The notes: a model not told the origin generated them from the sequence alone. A stretch of 64,000 nucleotides of DNA from Streptomyces cellulosae (GCF_000721105.1 NZ_JOEV01000022.1:45757-109756), one strand, 5' to 3'; shown: positions 33,013-41,702, counted from the stretch's first letter. A program made the numbers and translations.

Positions 33013-33201
33013 TCATAGGGCCGGACCCGCGACCAGCAGTGCGAGTACGACCGCCCCGGCGGAGCTGACGGCCGGGTTGTTGGCCTTGATGCCTATGGTG
33101 AGCAGGAGCAGACCGACGACGCCGATGACGCCGTACTTCCACTGGAGGGTCTGCTCGACACCGACGACGAACACGGCGGAGAGGAGGGCGAGAGCAGGCA
33201 C
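33013..33201 (-). CDS. Small two-helix membrane protein, module copy 2
   Basis: A 62-residue protein with the same arrangement as the copy at 31689: MPALALLSAVFVVGVEQTLQ, WKYGVIGVVGLLLLTIGIKA, and a third hydrophobic stretch. It is convergent with GntR copy 1 (46-bp gap) and divergent from GntR copy 2. GGAGG lies 8 nt before its ATG. It was probably produced by duplication of the divergent module. Confidence 0.75.
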   Translation of the reverse strand: MPALALLSAVFVVGVEQTLQWKYGVIGVVGLLLLTIGIKANNPAVSSAGAVVLALLVAGPAL

Positions 33202-33266
33202 GGTGTTCCTCCTTCAGATACGGGTCCTGTCGGCGAGGGGAAGCAAAGCGTCCGCCAACTGAACCA

Positions 33267-33281
33267 AGTTGGCAACCAACT
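33267..33281. promoter_or_regulatory. Shared operator-like palindrome in the promoter of module copy 2
   Basis: AGTTGG-CAA-CCAACT is a perfect 6-bp inverted repeat with the same half-site and 3-bp spacer as the site at 31952-31968 near copy 1. Further AAGTTG/CAACTT half-sites follow up to the GTG of the regulator (for example 33321 and 33351). Confidence 0.75.
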
Positions 33282-33368
33282 CAATAGTAGTTGTCCCCAC
33301 TTGGTCGCCACTTCAAAACAACTTTCAAACAACTCCACATAGATGGATAGAAGTTGTAGCGTTTGGTC

Positions 33369-34268
33369 GTGACCCAGGAGGACGTGGCGCGGAACGTGGC
33401 GGAGAACGTGGCAGTGAACGGCAGCAGGAAGCTCTCGCCCCAGGAGATCGCCGACAACCTGCGGGAACGGATCCGCACCGGCGGCCTGAGAGCGGGCGAC
33501 CGCCTGCCCACCCAGGCCGAACTCGCCGAGGAGTTCGGCGTGGAACGCGGCACCGTTCGCCAGGCCCTGCGCGCCCTGCAGGACGACGGCCTCCTGAGCA
33601 ACGTCAGCAAGGGCAGCCCGCCGAGGATCGCGGAACCCGCCCGCACGGCCGGGGAGCAGCCGCAGCCGACGATGGTCGGCCTGGCCCCGAGGCTGGTCGA
33701 GGGCTTCTCGGTGCCGCGCGTCCGCGTGGACGTCGTCTGCCACACGGCCGAGACCCTGATGCTGGCCCTCGGCGAACCGGTCCGCCAGATCCACGAGGGC
33801 CGGGTCCGCCCCGAGTCGATCGACGTCCGCATCCTGCTCCCCTCGCGCGACATCGACCTCGCCTTCCCGGTGGCGGTGGAGGGAGGCGGGGACGGCAACC
33901 CCGTGCACGAGCGCTGGCTGGCCATGCGCAACGCCCAGGCGCAGGTGCTCAGGCACAACCTGATGTCGCTCCGCTCCTCCCACGGCATCGACGTCCACGT
34001 CTCCTTCAGGGCGCTGCCCTTCACCCCGCCGGTGAAGCTGTACCTGGTCAACGAGGAGGAGGCGCTGATCGGGTACTACATGCTGACCCGGCGCGAGGAG
34101 GAGTGGGGCAGCCAGACCCTGGACATGTACGACGCCCTCGGAGCCAAGTCCCTGCTCTTCTCCTTCGTGAAGCAGGCGGACCGGCGTGACGCCGCGTTCG
34201 TGGAGGAATCCCAGAAGTGGTTCGACGCCCTCTGGGAAACCATCACCACGGACCTGACACTCTCCTAG
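33369..34268 (+). CDS. GntR-family regulator with module-specific C-terminal domain, copy 2
   Basis: A 299-residue paralogue of the regulator at 32055. The HTH reads RAGDRLPTQAELAEEFGVER then GTVRQALRALQDDGLLSNV; the C-terminal block ILLPSRDIDLAFPVAVEG, HERWLAMRNAQAQVLRHNL and RALPFTPPVKLYLVNEEEAL is nearly the same as copy 1. TAGCGT sits 6 nt before GTG 33369, identical in spacing to copy 1. The stop codon overlaps the start of the HAD hydrolase gene by one base, so the two are translationally coupled. Confidence 0.85.
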   Translation: MTQEDVARNVAENVAVNGSRKLSPQEIADNLRERIRTGGLRAGDRLPTQAELAEEFGVERGTVRQALRALQDDGLLSNVSKGSPPRIAEPARTAGEQPQPTMVGLAPRLVEGFSVPRVRVDVVCHTAETLMLALGEPVRQIHEGRVRPESIDVRILLPSRDIDLAFPVAVEGGGDGNPVHERWLAMRNAQAQVLRHNLMSLRSSHGIDVHVSFRALPFTPPVKLYLVNEEEALIGYYMLTRREEEWGSQTLDMYDALGAKSLLFSFVKQADRRDAAFVEESQKWFDALWETITTDLTLS

Positions 34269-35026
34269 TGACTTCTGATACGACGCAGACCGAACGCGTG
34301 GCGACGCAGACCGACCCCGTGGCGACGGAGACCGAGGCACTACGAGAACTGATCGACCAGGCGCGTGTCGTGCTCTGGGACTTCGACGGCCCGATCTGCC
34401 GCCTGTTCGCCGGCCACGCGGCGGACAAGGTGGCGGACGACCTGGTGGAGTGGCTCGAGGGCCGCGGCCTGCACAGCCTCCTCACCGACGAGGAACGCCG
34501 CTCCCTGGACCCGCACATAGTCCTGCGCGCCGTCGACCGCAGACATCCCGGCAGCGACCTGGTCGACGAGTTGGAGGAACGGCTCACCCAGGAGGAACTG
34601 CGGGCGACCTCCACCGCGATGCCCACACCGTACGCCGACCCGCTGATCCGCACCTGGACGGCGGTGGGCCGCCGGCTGGCGATCGCCACGAACAACTCCC
34701 CGAGCGTGGTCCGCGCCTACCTCGAAAACCGCGGCCTCACCACCTGCTTCGCCCCCCACATCTACGGCCGCACCCCGCAGCTCAGCCACCTCAAGCCCGA
34801 CCCGCACTGCCTCAACCGCGCCCTGAACGCGATGGGTTCGGCCCCCGCGGCGGCCCTGATGATCGGCGACACCCCGTCCGACCTGTTGGCGGCGAAGGCG
34901 GCGGGGGTTCCGTTCCTGGGCTACGCGCGCAACGAGTACAAGGAGAAGCTGCTGCGGGACGCGGGCGCCACGATGATCACCGCCTCACTGGAGCCGATCC
35001 TCAACGTGCTGCGCACTCGGCCCTGA
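34268..35026 (+). CDS. HAD-superfamily hydrolase coupled to GntR copy 2
   Basis: A 252-residue protein. HAD motifs: I as VVLWDFDGPICRLFAG (nucleophile Asp and acid/base Asp), II as LAIATNNSPSVVRAYL, III/IV as LKPDPHCLNRALN and MIGDTPSDLLAAKAAGVPFL. These indicate a phosphatase or phosphoglycolate-phosphatase-like enzyme. The first 25 residues are a low-complexity Thr/Glu stretch (TQTERVATQTDPVATETEA) and may not all be translated. The GTG start shares a base with the upstream TAG. A regulator-coupled phosphatase suggests that its substrate or product is the ligand sensed by the regulator. Confidence 0.85.
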   Translation: MTSDTTQTERVATQTDPVATETEALRELIDQARVVLWDFDGPICRLFAGHAADKVADDLVEWLEGRGLHSLLTDEERRSLDPHIVLRAVDRRHPGSDLVDELEERLTQEELRATSTAMPTPYADPLIRTWTAVGRRLAIATNNSPSVVRAYLENRGLTTCFAPHIYGRTPQLSHLKPDPHCLNRALNAMGSAPAAALMIGDTPSDLLAAKAAGVPFLGYARNEYKEKLLRDAGATMITASLEPILNVLRTRP

Positions 35027-35399
35027 GTCATCAGGAACGCGACCACCACGGCTGCCCCAATGGCGCGGCCGCCGCGGCGTCGCGGATGTCCGACGGAAGA
35101 CATCCCCTGCGAGGGTTCCCGCCCTCAGGGACGCTTCGACCGCACGCCACCCCAACTCCCCGACCCTGAGCTTCGACGACCTGGTCCAGGGCGCCCCACG
35201 CGCCACACGTCACACACCGCAACCCTGATCATTTCGGACGACGTGGGGCAAGTCGTCGTACAAGCGAGCAGTCCTTCGTCGAAGTGGGGGACCGACATCG
35301 GCGTGTAACTGGCTTCTGGCACGATGCTCGCCGACGGGGGAGTAGTGTGCGGACCCTTCTGTACCCTGATGCAGGGTTTGAGGCGAGAGAAAACGGGCA
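35027..35399. other. Intergenic region without recognised gene
   Basis: The 373 bp between the HAD and APH-like genes hold no credible coding sequence on either strand. The last 100 bp contain possible promoter elements (TACCCT at about 35362) and a GCGAGAG before the ATG of the next gene. No strong hairpin was found. Confidence 0.5.
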
Positions 35400-36497
35400 A
35401 TGTCACCCGAATTGGCTTCCGTTGCTCGACTGCGTGCGGTCGAGGTGAGTGGAGACCCGAGCGCGGTCGAGGGGCCACTCAGTGGCTACCACCACGAGAC
35501 CTATGTGTTTCCGCTGCCCGGAGAAACGGCGTCGCCGCATCCGGTCCGATGGAAGTGCCGGGACCCGCGCAGCAATCTCCTGTGGTTCGACAGACGGTGC
35601 TTCGTCTCGGAGGAGGCGTTGCTCAAGGCTCTGGCGGGTCGGATCCCCGCCATCCCGGACATCTTCGACGTCGGCGACACCGGGTTGCAGAGGTTCATCG
35701 AGGGAAGGACCCTCGGGTCTCTCCATCCCTCCGGTGCGGCCGTCCCCGAGGACGTTGTCCGTCAGATCGCCGAGCTCTTCACGCACATGGCGCGGGTGAC
35801 CCAGGACTCTCTCACCATTGACCGTCGCTGCGCGCACGAGGACCGGCCCGCCGACGGTGACACGGACGGTTTCCTCAAACGCCTCGTCCTCTTCACCGAG
35901 AAGCGCGTCTACGAGGAGAATCTGCCGAGGTTCGGGACGCTCTTCAAGGACCTCGGAGTGGACGGCCGCTCGTTCAAGTGGCTCCGCAGCCACGTGGAGG
36001 GTCTCAGTGCACGGCCCTTCTGCCTTCTCCACGCGGACCTGCACCGGGAGAACTTCATCATCGATCCCCGGAACAGGCTCTGGACGATCGACTGGGAACT
36101 GGCGATGGTCGGCGATCCTCTGTACGACCTGGCGACCCACCTGTACCTGATGCGGTATCCGCAGTGGCAGGAGCGCCGGATGGTGGAACTGTGGTGCGCT
36201 GCTGTCGAGGAGATCCGGCCGGGCAGTTCCAAGGGCCTGGAACGCGATCTTCCGCTGCTCATCGACTACAAGAAGGCGCAGTCGGTCTTCACCGATGTCA
36301 TCCGCGAGGCCCTGTCCCTGGCTTCCGGACCCGACGCCGAGGATCGGCTCGACCGAGCCGGACGGAAGCTGCGCCAGATCCTGAGCGCGGCTGCGGGGCC
36401 GCTGGGCCTGGACATGGTGCCGAGCCGAGGAGAGATCGCAACGGCGCTGGTGCGCTGGCGCCGGAGCCAAGGGGGCGCGGGCGGGACGGACCGGTGA
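35400..36497 (+). CDS. Aminoglycoside phosphotransferase (APH)-family kinase-like protein
   Basis: A 365-residue protein. Kinase signatures: LLHADLHRENFIIDPRN (catalytic loop) and TIDWELAMVGDPLYDLATH (metal-binding). The N-terminal lobe has SGYHHETYVFPLPGET and the charged nucleotide-binding strand WKCRDPRSNLLWFDRR. Proteins of this kind phosphorylate aminoglycosides, choline, homoserine or other small alcohols; the substrate is not evident. The gene follows 370 bp of non-coding DNA and precedes a TetR gene. Confidence 0.85.
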   Translation: MSPELASVARLRAVEVSGDPSAVEGPLSGYHHETYVFPLPGETASPHPVRWKCRDPRSNLLWFDRRCFVSEEALLKALAGRIPAIPDIFDVGDTGLQRFIEGRTLGSLHPSGAAVPEDVVRQIAELFTHMARVTQDSLTIDRRCAHEDRPADGDTDGFLKRLVLFTEKRVYEENLPRFGTLFKDLGVDGRSFKWLRSHVEGLSARPFCLLHADLHRENFIIDPRNRLWTIDWELAMVGDPLYDLATHLYLMRYPQWQERRMVELWCAAVEEIRPGSSKGLERDLPLLIDYKKAQSVFTDVIREALSLASGPDAEDRLDRAGRKLRQILSAAAGPLGLDMVPSRGEIATALVRWRRSQGGAGGTDR

Positions 36498-36587
36498 CCG
36501 TGGTGCCGGGAATGGCGTTCCACGGGGGTTGAGGCCAAGCGCGAGCGCGAAGCCGGAGCGCCGAGCGGCAGTGGCTACGCTCACGGT

Positions 36588-37208
36588 ATGAGCGAGACGG
36601 GCACAGGCGCGGTCGGCCTGCGGGAGCGCAAGAGGCAGCGGATGTACGGCAACGTCTCCGACATCGCCATCCGGCTGTTCCTGGAGAAGGGGTTCGACGC
36701 CGTCTCCGTCGCGGAGATCGCCGCCGCGGCCGAGATCTCCAAGCCGACCCTCTTCCGGTACTTCCCGACCAAGGAGGACCTCGTCCTGCACCGGTTCGCC
36801 GATCACGAGGGGGAGGCCGCCCGGGTGGTCGCGGGCCAGGAGCGACCGCTCCTCGCCCTGCGGCGGCACTTCCTCGACGGGCTCGAGCGGTGTGATCCCG
36901 TCACCGGGCTCAGCGAGGAGCCGGCAGTGCTGGCCTTCACTTCGCTGGTGTACGGGACTCCGTCCCTGGCCGCCGGTCTGTACGGCTACCTGGAGCGGTC
37001 CGAGACGGCGCTCGCCGAGGCGCTCGGTGGCGGGCTGGAGGCGCGGCTGGCCGCCGGCCAGATCATCGCCGTGCAGCGCATCCTCGCGCTGGACAACTGG
37101 CGGCGGATCGCGGACGGGGAGCGGGTGGCGCAGGTGCGGGCGGAGGCCGTGGCCGCCGCCGAGCGGGCGTTCGGGCAGCTGGCGGACGGGCTGCCGCACC
37201 TCGCGTAG
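36588..37208 (+). CDS. TetR-family transcriptional regulator
   Basis: A 206-residue repressor. The N-terminal HTH is typical: YGNVSDIAIRLFLEKGFDAV, SVAEIAAAAEISKPTLFRYF, PTKEDLVLH. The C-terminal ligand domain is divergent. TACGCT at 36575-36580 is 7 nt before ATG 36588 (leaderless). It lies just upstream of, and in the same direction as, the HelD-like gene, with a 65-bp gap containing an AACCG-N5-CGGTT repeat (37241-37255) that could be its operator; this is inference. Confidence 0.9.
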   Translation: MSETGTGAVGLRERKRQRMYGNVSDIAIRLFLEKGFDAVSVAEIAAAAEISKPTLFRYFPTKEDLVLHRFADHEGEAARVVAGQERPLLALRRHFLDGLERCDPVTGLSEEPAVLAFTSLVYGTPSLAAGLYGYLERSETALAEALGGGLEARLAAGQIIAVQRILALDNWRRIADGERVAQVRAEAVAAAERAFGQLADGLPHLA

Positions 37209-37273
37209 GCGCGGACCGGGTGAGGCTCGGTAAAAGATGTAACCGGGTAACGGTTTTCGCTACGCTTGTCCGC

Positions 37274-39454
37274 ATGACGTCAGCCGAGCCCGCCCTGAAC
37301 CCGGACGAGTCCCTGAACGAGTCCCTCCAGCAGGAACGCGATCACCACGACCGCTGCCGCACCGCGCTCGCGGCCCTGGTCGACGGCGCTCAGGAACACG
37401 TCGTCACCGCAGAGGACGTCTCCGCCTCCGGGGCCGACGCCGAGGTCCTCGGGTACCGCCTGCGCAGCCGGGCCAAGGAACTGCGGGAACTGCCCGAAGG
37501 GCCGTTGTTCTTCGGGCGGTTGGACTTCGCAGCGCGGGGAGAGGGCGAGGGAGAGGGGGCGGGTACGGATCTCGGGGCGGCCACCGGCGCGTGGGATCAT
37601 GCCGGGCAGAGCTACCACATCGGGCGGCTCAGGATCAGCGAGCATCCGGCCGCCCCGCCCCTCGTCGTCGACTGGCGCGCACCCGTCTCCCGCGCCTTCT
37701 ACCAGGCGAGCGCCCACGACCCGCAGGGAGTCGCCGTGCGGCGCCGCTTCGGCTGGGCGCCCGGCAGCCGGGGCGACTCCGCCGACCTCACCGGACTGGA
37801 GGACGAACACCTCGCCCGGGGGGAGTCGGGGACCGGTGACATCGTCGCCCGCGAGATCGAGCGGCCCCGGGTCGGCCCCATGCGGGACATCGCCGCCACC
37901 ATCCAGCCCGAGCAGGACGATCTCGTACGGGCAGACCTGGACGTCTCGGTGTGCGTACAGGGCGCTCCGGGCACCGGGAAGACCGCCGTCGGGCTGCACC
38001 GGGCCGCCTACCTGCTCTACACCCACCCGCAGCGCATCCGACGCGGCGGACTGCTCATCCTCGGCCCCAACCGGACCTTTCTCTCCTACATCGCCGAGGT
38101 GCTGCCGGCGCTGGGCGAGACCGGCGTACGGCAGTCGACCCTCCAGGAGGAGATCGCCCGGCACCCGGTCACCGGTGCCGACACCGAGCGGACCGCCGTC
38201 CTCAAGCACGACGCACGGATGGCGGAGGTGCTGCGGCGGGCGCTGTACGCGCGGGTGTCGGGGGAGAGGGCCGCCGATCGCGCCGTCCCCGATCGCGCCG
38301 TCCCGGATCTCACCGTTCCCGACGGCTCGTACCGCTGGCGGGTGCCAGGTGACGAACTCGCGCGGATCGTGCGCGACGTACGCGCCGAGGAACCGCCGTA
38401 CGGCGTCGGGCGGGAGCGGGTGCGCAGCCGGGTCGTGCGGTGTGTGCAGCTCCGGGCCGAGCGGCGGGCGGGGCCGCAGAGCGGCGCCTGGGTGCAGAAG
38501 GTCTCGCGGTCGCGGGCGGTCGGGGCGTACGTGGACGCCGTATGGCCCCGGGTGCGGGCGGAGGAGGTGCTGGCCGAACTCCTCACCGACGAGCGGGTGC
38601 TGGCGGCCGCGGCCGACGGGCTGCTGGACGCCGACGAGCAGCGGGCGCTGCGGTGGGCGCGACCGCCGCGGTCGTGGAAGTCGGCACGCTGGTCGGCCGC
38701 CGACCTGGTCCTGCTCGACGAGGTCGCCGGGCTCGTCGAGCATCCTGAGGGCTACGGCCATCTCGTCGTCGACGAGGCGCAGGACCTCTCCCCGATGGAG
38801 TGCCGGGCCATCGCCCGCCGGGCCGCCTTCGGCTCGCTCACGATCCTCGGCGACCTGGCCCAGGGGACCACGCCCTGGGCGGCCCGGACATGGGACACGA
38901 CCCTGCGTCATCTCGGGAAACCGGACGCGGCCGTGATCCCGCTGACCATCGGGTTCCGGGTGCCGCAGGCCGTGGTGGAGCTGGCGAACCGGCTGCTGGA
39001 GAGGCTGGACGTGAAGGTCCCGGCGGGGCGCTCGCTGCGTACGGACGGGGAGTTGAGGATCCGGGAGGCGGACGCGGCCGCGGCGGGCGGGGTGCTCGAC
39101 GCGGTCGTGGACGCCGTACGGGAGGCCCTGGCGCGGGAGGGGTCGGTCGGCGTCATCGCCGCCGACGCGGACGTGGACCGGGTGCGCGCCGCGCTCGCCG
39201 CGGCCGGGATCGCGGCGGCGGGACCCGACGAGCCGGCCGCCCGGCTGAGCGTCGTCCCGGCGACCCTGGTCAAGGGCCTCGAGTACGACCATGTCGTCGC
39301 CGTCGAGCCGGCCGCGATCGCGGCGGGGGAGCGGGAGGCGGCGGCGGAGGCGGGGGACCTCACTGGCGGACGGGGACTGCACCGGCTGTACGTCGTGCTG
39401 ACGCGGGCCGTGTCGAGGCTGGACGTGGTGCATGGGCGGCCGCTGCCGTTCTAG
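37274..39454 (+). CDS. HelD-like UvrD/Rep-family ATPase (RNA polymerase recycling factor)
   Basis: A 726-residue protein. An N-terminal coiled coil (SLQQERDHHDRCRTALAALV) precedes the HelD-specific block FFGRLDF and IGRLRISEHPAAPPLVVDWR. Walker A is VQGAPGTGKTAVGLHRAAYL; the DEAD-like box is LVVDEAQDLSPMECRAIARR; motif IV-VI segments include TIGFRVPQAVVELANRLL and RLYVVLTRAVSRLDVV. HelD proteins pry open stalled RNA polymerase; actinobacterial relatives (HelR) can confer rifamycin tolerance. TACGCT 7 nt before ATG 37274 suggests a leaderless start. No rifamycin-associated element was recognised upstream. Confidence 0.9.
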   Translation: MTSAEPALNPDESLNESLQQERDHHDRCRTALAALVDGAQEHVVTAEDVSASGADAEVLGYRLRSRAKELRELPEGPLFFGRLDFAARGEGEGEGAGTDLGAATGAWDHAGQSYHIGRLRISEHPAAPPLVVDWRAPVSRAFYQASAHDPQGVAVRRRFGWAPGSRGDSADLTGLEDEHLARGESGTGDIVAREIERPRVGPMRDIAATIQPEQDDLVRADLDVSVCVQGAPGTGKTAVGLHRAAYLLYTHPQRIRRGGLLILGPNRTFLSYIAEVLPALGETGVRQSTLQEEIARHPVTGADTERTAVLKHDARMAEVLRRALYARVSGERAADRAVPDRAVPDLTVPDGSYRWRVPGDELARIVRDVRAEEPPYGVGRERVRSRVVRCVQLRAERRAGPQSGAWVQKVSRSRAVGAYVDAVWPRVRAEEVLAELLTDERVLAAAADGLLDADEQRALRWARPPRSWKSARWSAADLVLLDEVAGLVEHPEGYGHLVVDEAQDLSPMECRAIARRAAFGSLTILGDLAQGTTPWAARTWDTTLRHLGKPDAAVIPLTIGFRVPQAVVELANRLLERLDVKVPAGRSLRTDGELRIREADAAAAGGVLDAVVDAVREALAREGSVGVIAADADVDRVRAALAAAGIAAAGPDEPAARLSVVPATLVKGLEYDHVVAVEPAAIAAGEREAAAEAGDLTGGRGLHRLYVVLTRAVSRLDVVHGRPLPF

Positions 39455-39528
39455 CGGCCGGCCGCCGGGCCGGGGCCGCCCGGGAGGCCGGACCGTTCGG
39501 CCGGTGGCCGCCCGGGGACCCGGGGAGC

Positions 39529-40371
39529 TCAGGCGCCGGAGTCGAAGAGCGGGATCAGTTGCTCCTCCTCGTACGTCAGGTGGGCCTCCAACTCCCTCGT
39601 GAGGCGCTCGACCTCCGCGCGGGCCCTGTCCCGGTCCGTGTCCTCGGCGGTCACCGCACCGCGGAGGTCCTCGACGAGGGCCGCGATCTTCTCGTGCTCC
39701 TCGCGCAGTCGGGCGATCGCCGGGGCGGCCTTCGGGTGGCGGTCGGCGAGGAGGGGGAACATGCCGAGGTCCTCGCCGGTGTGGTGGTTGTGCAGGCCCT
39801 GGCAGAACGTCAGGCAGTTCACCCGGAGCTGGGCGCCGAGCGTGGACGTACCGGCGCTCATCTCCTTGCGGATCTGGGCGAGTTCGCGGCGGAAGGCGTC
39901 GTGCACGACCTTGATCGCCTCGCCGAAGGAGTCGGCGTTGATGTTCGGCGGGCCGTCCTGGGCGACCTCGTGGAGGGCGACCACCGGGATCACCCGGTCC
40001 GTCTTCTCCTGGTACGCCGCCCAGCCCGGGTCCGCCTCCACGGCCCGCGCGAAGGCCCCGTCGCGCTCCTCGCCGGCGAGGACCTCGGCACGGGCCTCGT
40101 AGGTGAACGCACCGCTCTCCACGGTGACACGGGGGTGCGCGAGGAGGTTGCGGTACCAGTCGGGGTGGCGCGGGGAGCCGCCGGCCGAGGCGATGACGAG
40201 GACCCGGTCGCCGCCGTCGGGGAGGTAGCCGACGGGGGTGGTGTGCGGGGTGCCGGTGCGGGCGCCGGTGGTGGTGAGGAGGATCAGGCGGGCGCCCTCG
40301 AAAGCACCGCTCATCCGGCCCTTGTTGGCGCGGAACTCCTCGATGATCTGATCATTGAAGGGATTGGGCAC
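39529..40371 (-). CDS. Fusion of F420-dependent (DDN-type) nitroreductase and hemerythrin HHE domain
   Basis: A 280-residue protein with two parts. Residues 1 to about 135 are a deazaflavin-dependent nitroreductase-like domain (GARLILLTTTGARTGTPHTT, HPDWYRNLLAHPRVTVE). Residues about 155-280 are a hemerythrin-like four-helix bundle with iron ligands in VVHDAFRRELAQI, LHNHHTGEDLGMFPLLA, REEHEKIAALVEDL and HLTYEEEQLIPLFD. The combination of a cofactor-F420 reductase with a di-iron O2/NO-binding domain suggests a redox sensing or detoxifying role. ATG 40371 follows AAAGAAGA. Confidence 0.88.
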   Translation of the reverse strand: MPNPFNDQIIEEFRANKGRMSGAFEGARLILLTTTGARTGTPHTTPVGYLPDGGDRVLVIASAGGSPRHPDWYRNLLAHPRVTVESGAFTYEARAEVLAGEERDGAFARAVEADPGWAAYQEKTDRVIPVVALHEVAQDGPPNINADSFGEAIKVVHDAFRRELAQIRKEMSAGTSTLGAQLRVNCLTFCQGLHNHHTGEDLGMFPLLADRHPKAAPAIARLREEHEKIAALVEDLRGAVTAEDTDRDRARAEVERLTRELEAHLTYEEEQLIPLFDSGA

Positions 40372-40592
40372 GCTGTCTTCTTTCTCTTTCTCTGTCGCTG
40401 GTGTCTTCGTCGCTGGTGTCCTGCGAACTTCGAAGGCGGTACAGAGAAAGAGGCGGGCTCCTGGCCCTGCCCCACTCCCGAACTCGTTCGAGAGGGGGAA
40501 CCCCCGTCGGCCTCACTCAGAGGCCGGGCACCCAACTCGCTCACGGCACAAAGCCGACCCGGCAGTCATACGGGAACGGTAGCGTCGGCCGC

Positions 40593-40700
40593 ATGATCGA
40601 CACCACCGAGTTTCTGGACATCCCCACGACCACGCTGGCCGATCTGCTGGGGGGAGACGGGCCGGGCCCCCGTCTCACCGTCGGCCGAGCACCTCCGTGA
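40593..40700 (+). pseudogene. N-terminal remnant resembling an RraA-family gene
   Basis: An ATG at 40593 opens a 35-codon frame, MIDTTEFLDIPTTTLADLLG then GGDGPGPRLTVGRAPP. The first 20 residues look like the start of Streptomyces RraA-family aldolase-like proteins, after which similarity stops within the terminator hairpin of the opposing gene. No downstream part was found in any frame. This suggests that a rearrangement placed the IRED-like gene here. Based on recall of the family start only. Confidence 0.4.
40654..40676. terminator. Hairpin at the end of the IRED-like gene
   Basis: GAGACGGG (40654-40661) pairs with CCCGTCTC (40669-40676), loop 7 nt, overlapping the stop codon of the minus-strand reductase gene. 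It coincides with the breakpoint of the RraA-like remnant. Confidence 0.65.
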
Positions 40701-41574
40701 CCCGCATGAACCCGTCCGTTCCGTGGCCGAGGCCGATGACGCGGCGGGCCTGGCCCTCGGCGGTGCGCAGGACGGCGGCGTCGATGCCGTGGGCCTCCGA
40801 GGTCTGGATGATGTGTGCCATCGAGGAGACCGCCGAGGTGATCGGGTTGCCCTCGCCGGAGAAGGTGCCGCCGTCGACGTCGTCCGCCCACTCCTCGATG
40901 AGCGGCGGCAGGATCGCGGCGATGCCCTGTGCGAAGGGGGCCAGTTCGCGGGCGGTGACGCCTTCCGCGCGGGCCACCGCGAGGGCGTGCGCGAAGCCTG
41001 CCGTCGCCGTCCAGAAGAGGTCGAGCAGGGCGATGTCGTACGCGGCGGCCCGGCCGATGTCCTCGCCGAGGTGGGTGTGGCTGCCGCCGAGCGTGTCCAG
41101 TACGGGCCGGTGCTCCCGGTAGAGGTCCTCGGGGCCGCTGTGCAGGAACACCGCGGCGGGCGTGCCGATGGTGGGGGTCGGCGTCATGATCGCACCGTCC
41201 AGGTAACGGATGCCGTGGGCCTCCGCCCAACTCGCCGTGTCCCGGGCGCGGTCGGGGGTGTCGGCGGAGACGTTGACGACCGTACGGCCCTTGAGGGCGT
41301 CGATGACCGGCCCTTCGCGCAGGACGGCGTCGGCGGCGTCGTAGTTCACCACGCACACCACGGTCAGCGCACTCGCGGCGACCGCCTCGGCCGCCGACCC
41401 CGCGCCGACCGCCCCGCGCTCGACCAACTCGCGGTCACGGCCCGGTGTTCGGTTCCAGACGGTGGTCCGTAACCCGGCGTCCAGGAACGCACCGGCCAGC
41501 GCGCGTCCCATCGGGCCCAGGCCCAGGACGGTGACGGCGGCGTCGGCGGCGGGTCGGTCAGTGGACATGGGCAT
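40675..41574 (-). CDS. NAD(P)-dependent oxidoreductase of the imine reductase / 6-phosphogluconate dehydrogenase-like family
   Basis: A 299-residue protein. The Rossmann motif is VTVLGLGPMGRALAGAFLDA. Following it are TVWNRTPGRDRELVERGAVG and the IRED-like active-site region YLDGAIMTPTPTIGTPAAVF. The C-terminal helical domain carries DIALLDLFWTATAGFAHALA. Many Streptomyces proteins of this type reduce cyclic imines. ATG 41574 follows GGAG. It is divergent from a methyltransferase gene; the shared promoter region has the GTAC palindrome described separately. Confidence 0.88.
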   Translation of the reverse strand: MPMSTDRPAADAAVTVLGLGPMGRALAGAFLDAGLRTTVWNRTPGRDRELVERGAVGAGSAAEAVAASALTVVCVVNYDAADAVLREGPVIDALKGRTVVNVSADTPDRARDTASWAEAHGIRYLDGAIMTPTPTIGTPAAVFLHSGPEDLYREHRPVLDTLGGSHTHLGEDIGRAAAYDIALLDLFWTATAGFAHALAVARAEGVTARELAPFAQGIAAILPPLIEEWADDVDGGTFSGEGNPITSAVSSMAHIIQTSEAHGIDAAVLRTAEGQARRVIGLGHGTDGFMRVTEVLGRR

Positions 41575-41680
41575 GCTTCAACTCCGGTTACTGGCGCGAG
41601 GGTTGTCGGGCCGGGCGAGTCGGGCCGCGCGGCTTCCTTCTGACGTCCTTCAGCCTCTGTCGTGCGCCGGATGCTGCCAA

Positions 41681-41702
41681 GTACGTACAAAAAAGTAAGT
41701 AC
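41681..41702. promoter_or_regulatory. GTAC-type palindromic operator between the IRED-like and methyltransferase genes
   Basis: GTACGTAC (41681-41688) and GTAAGTAC (41695-41702) flank an A6 tract. Such GTAC-half-site palindromes are bound by HxlR/MarR-type regulators, which often neighbour imine-reductase genes. No HxlR gene lies in the window. Confidence 0.55.

Noticed and set aside
37209..37273. Rifamycin-associated element upstream of the HelD-like gene
   Set aside because: No match to the known inverted-repeat element; only a short AACCG-N5-CGGTT repeat is present.
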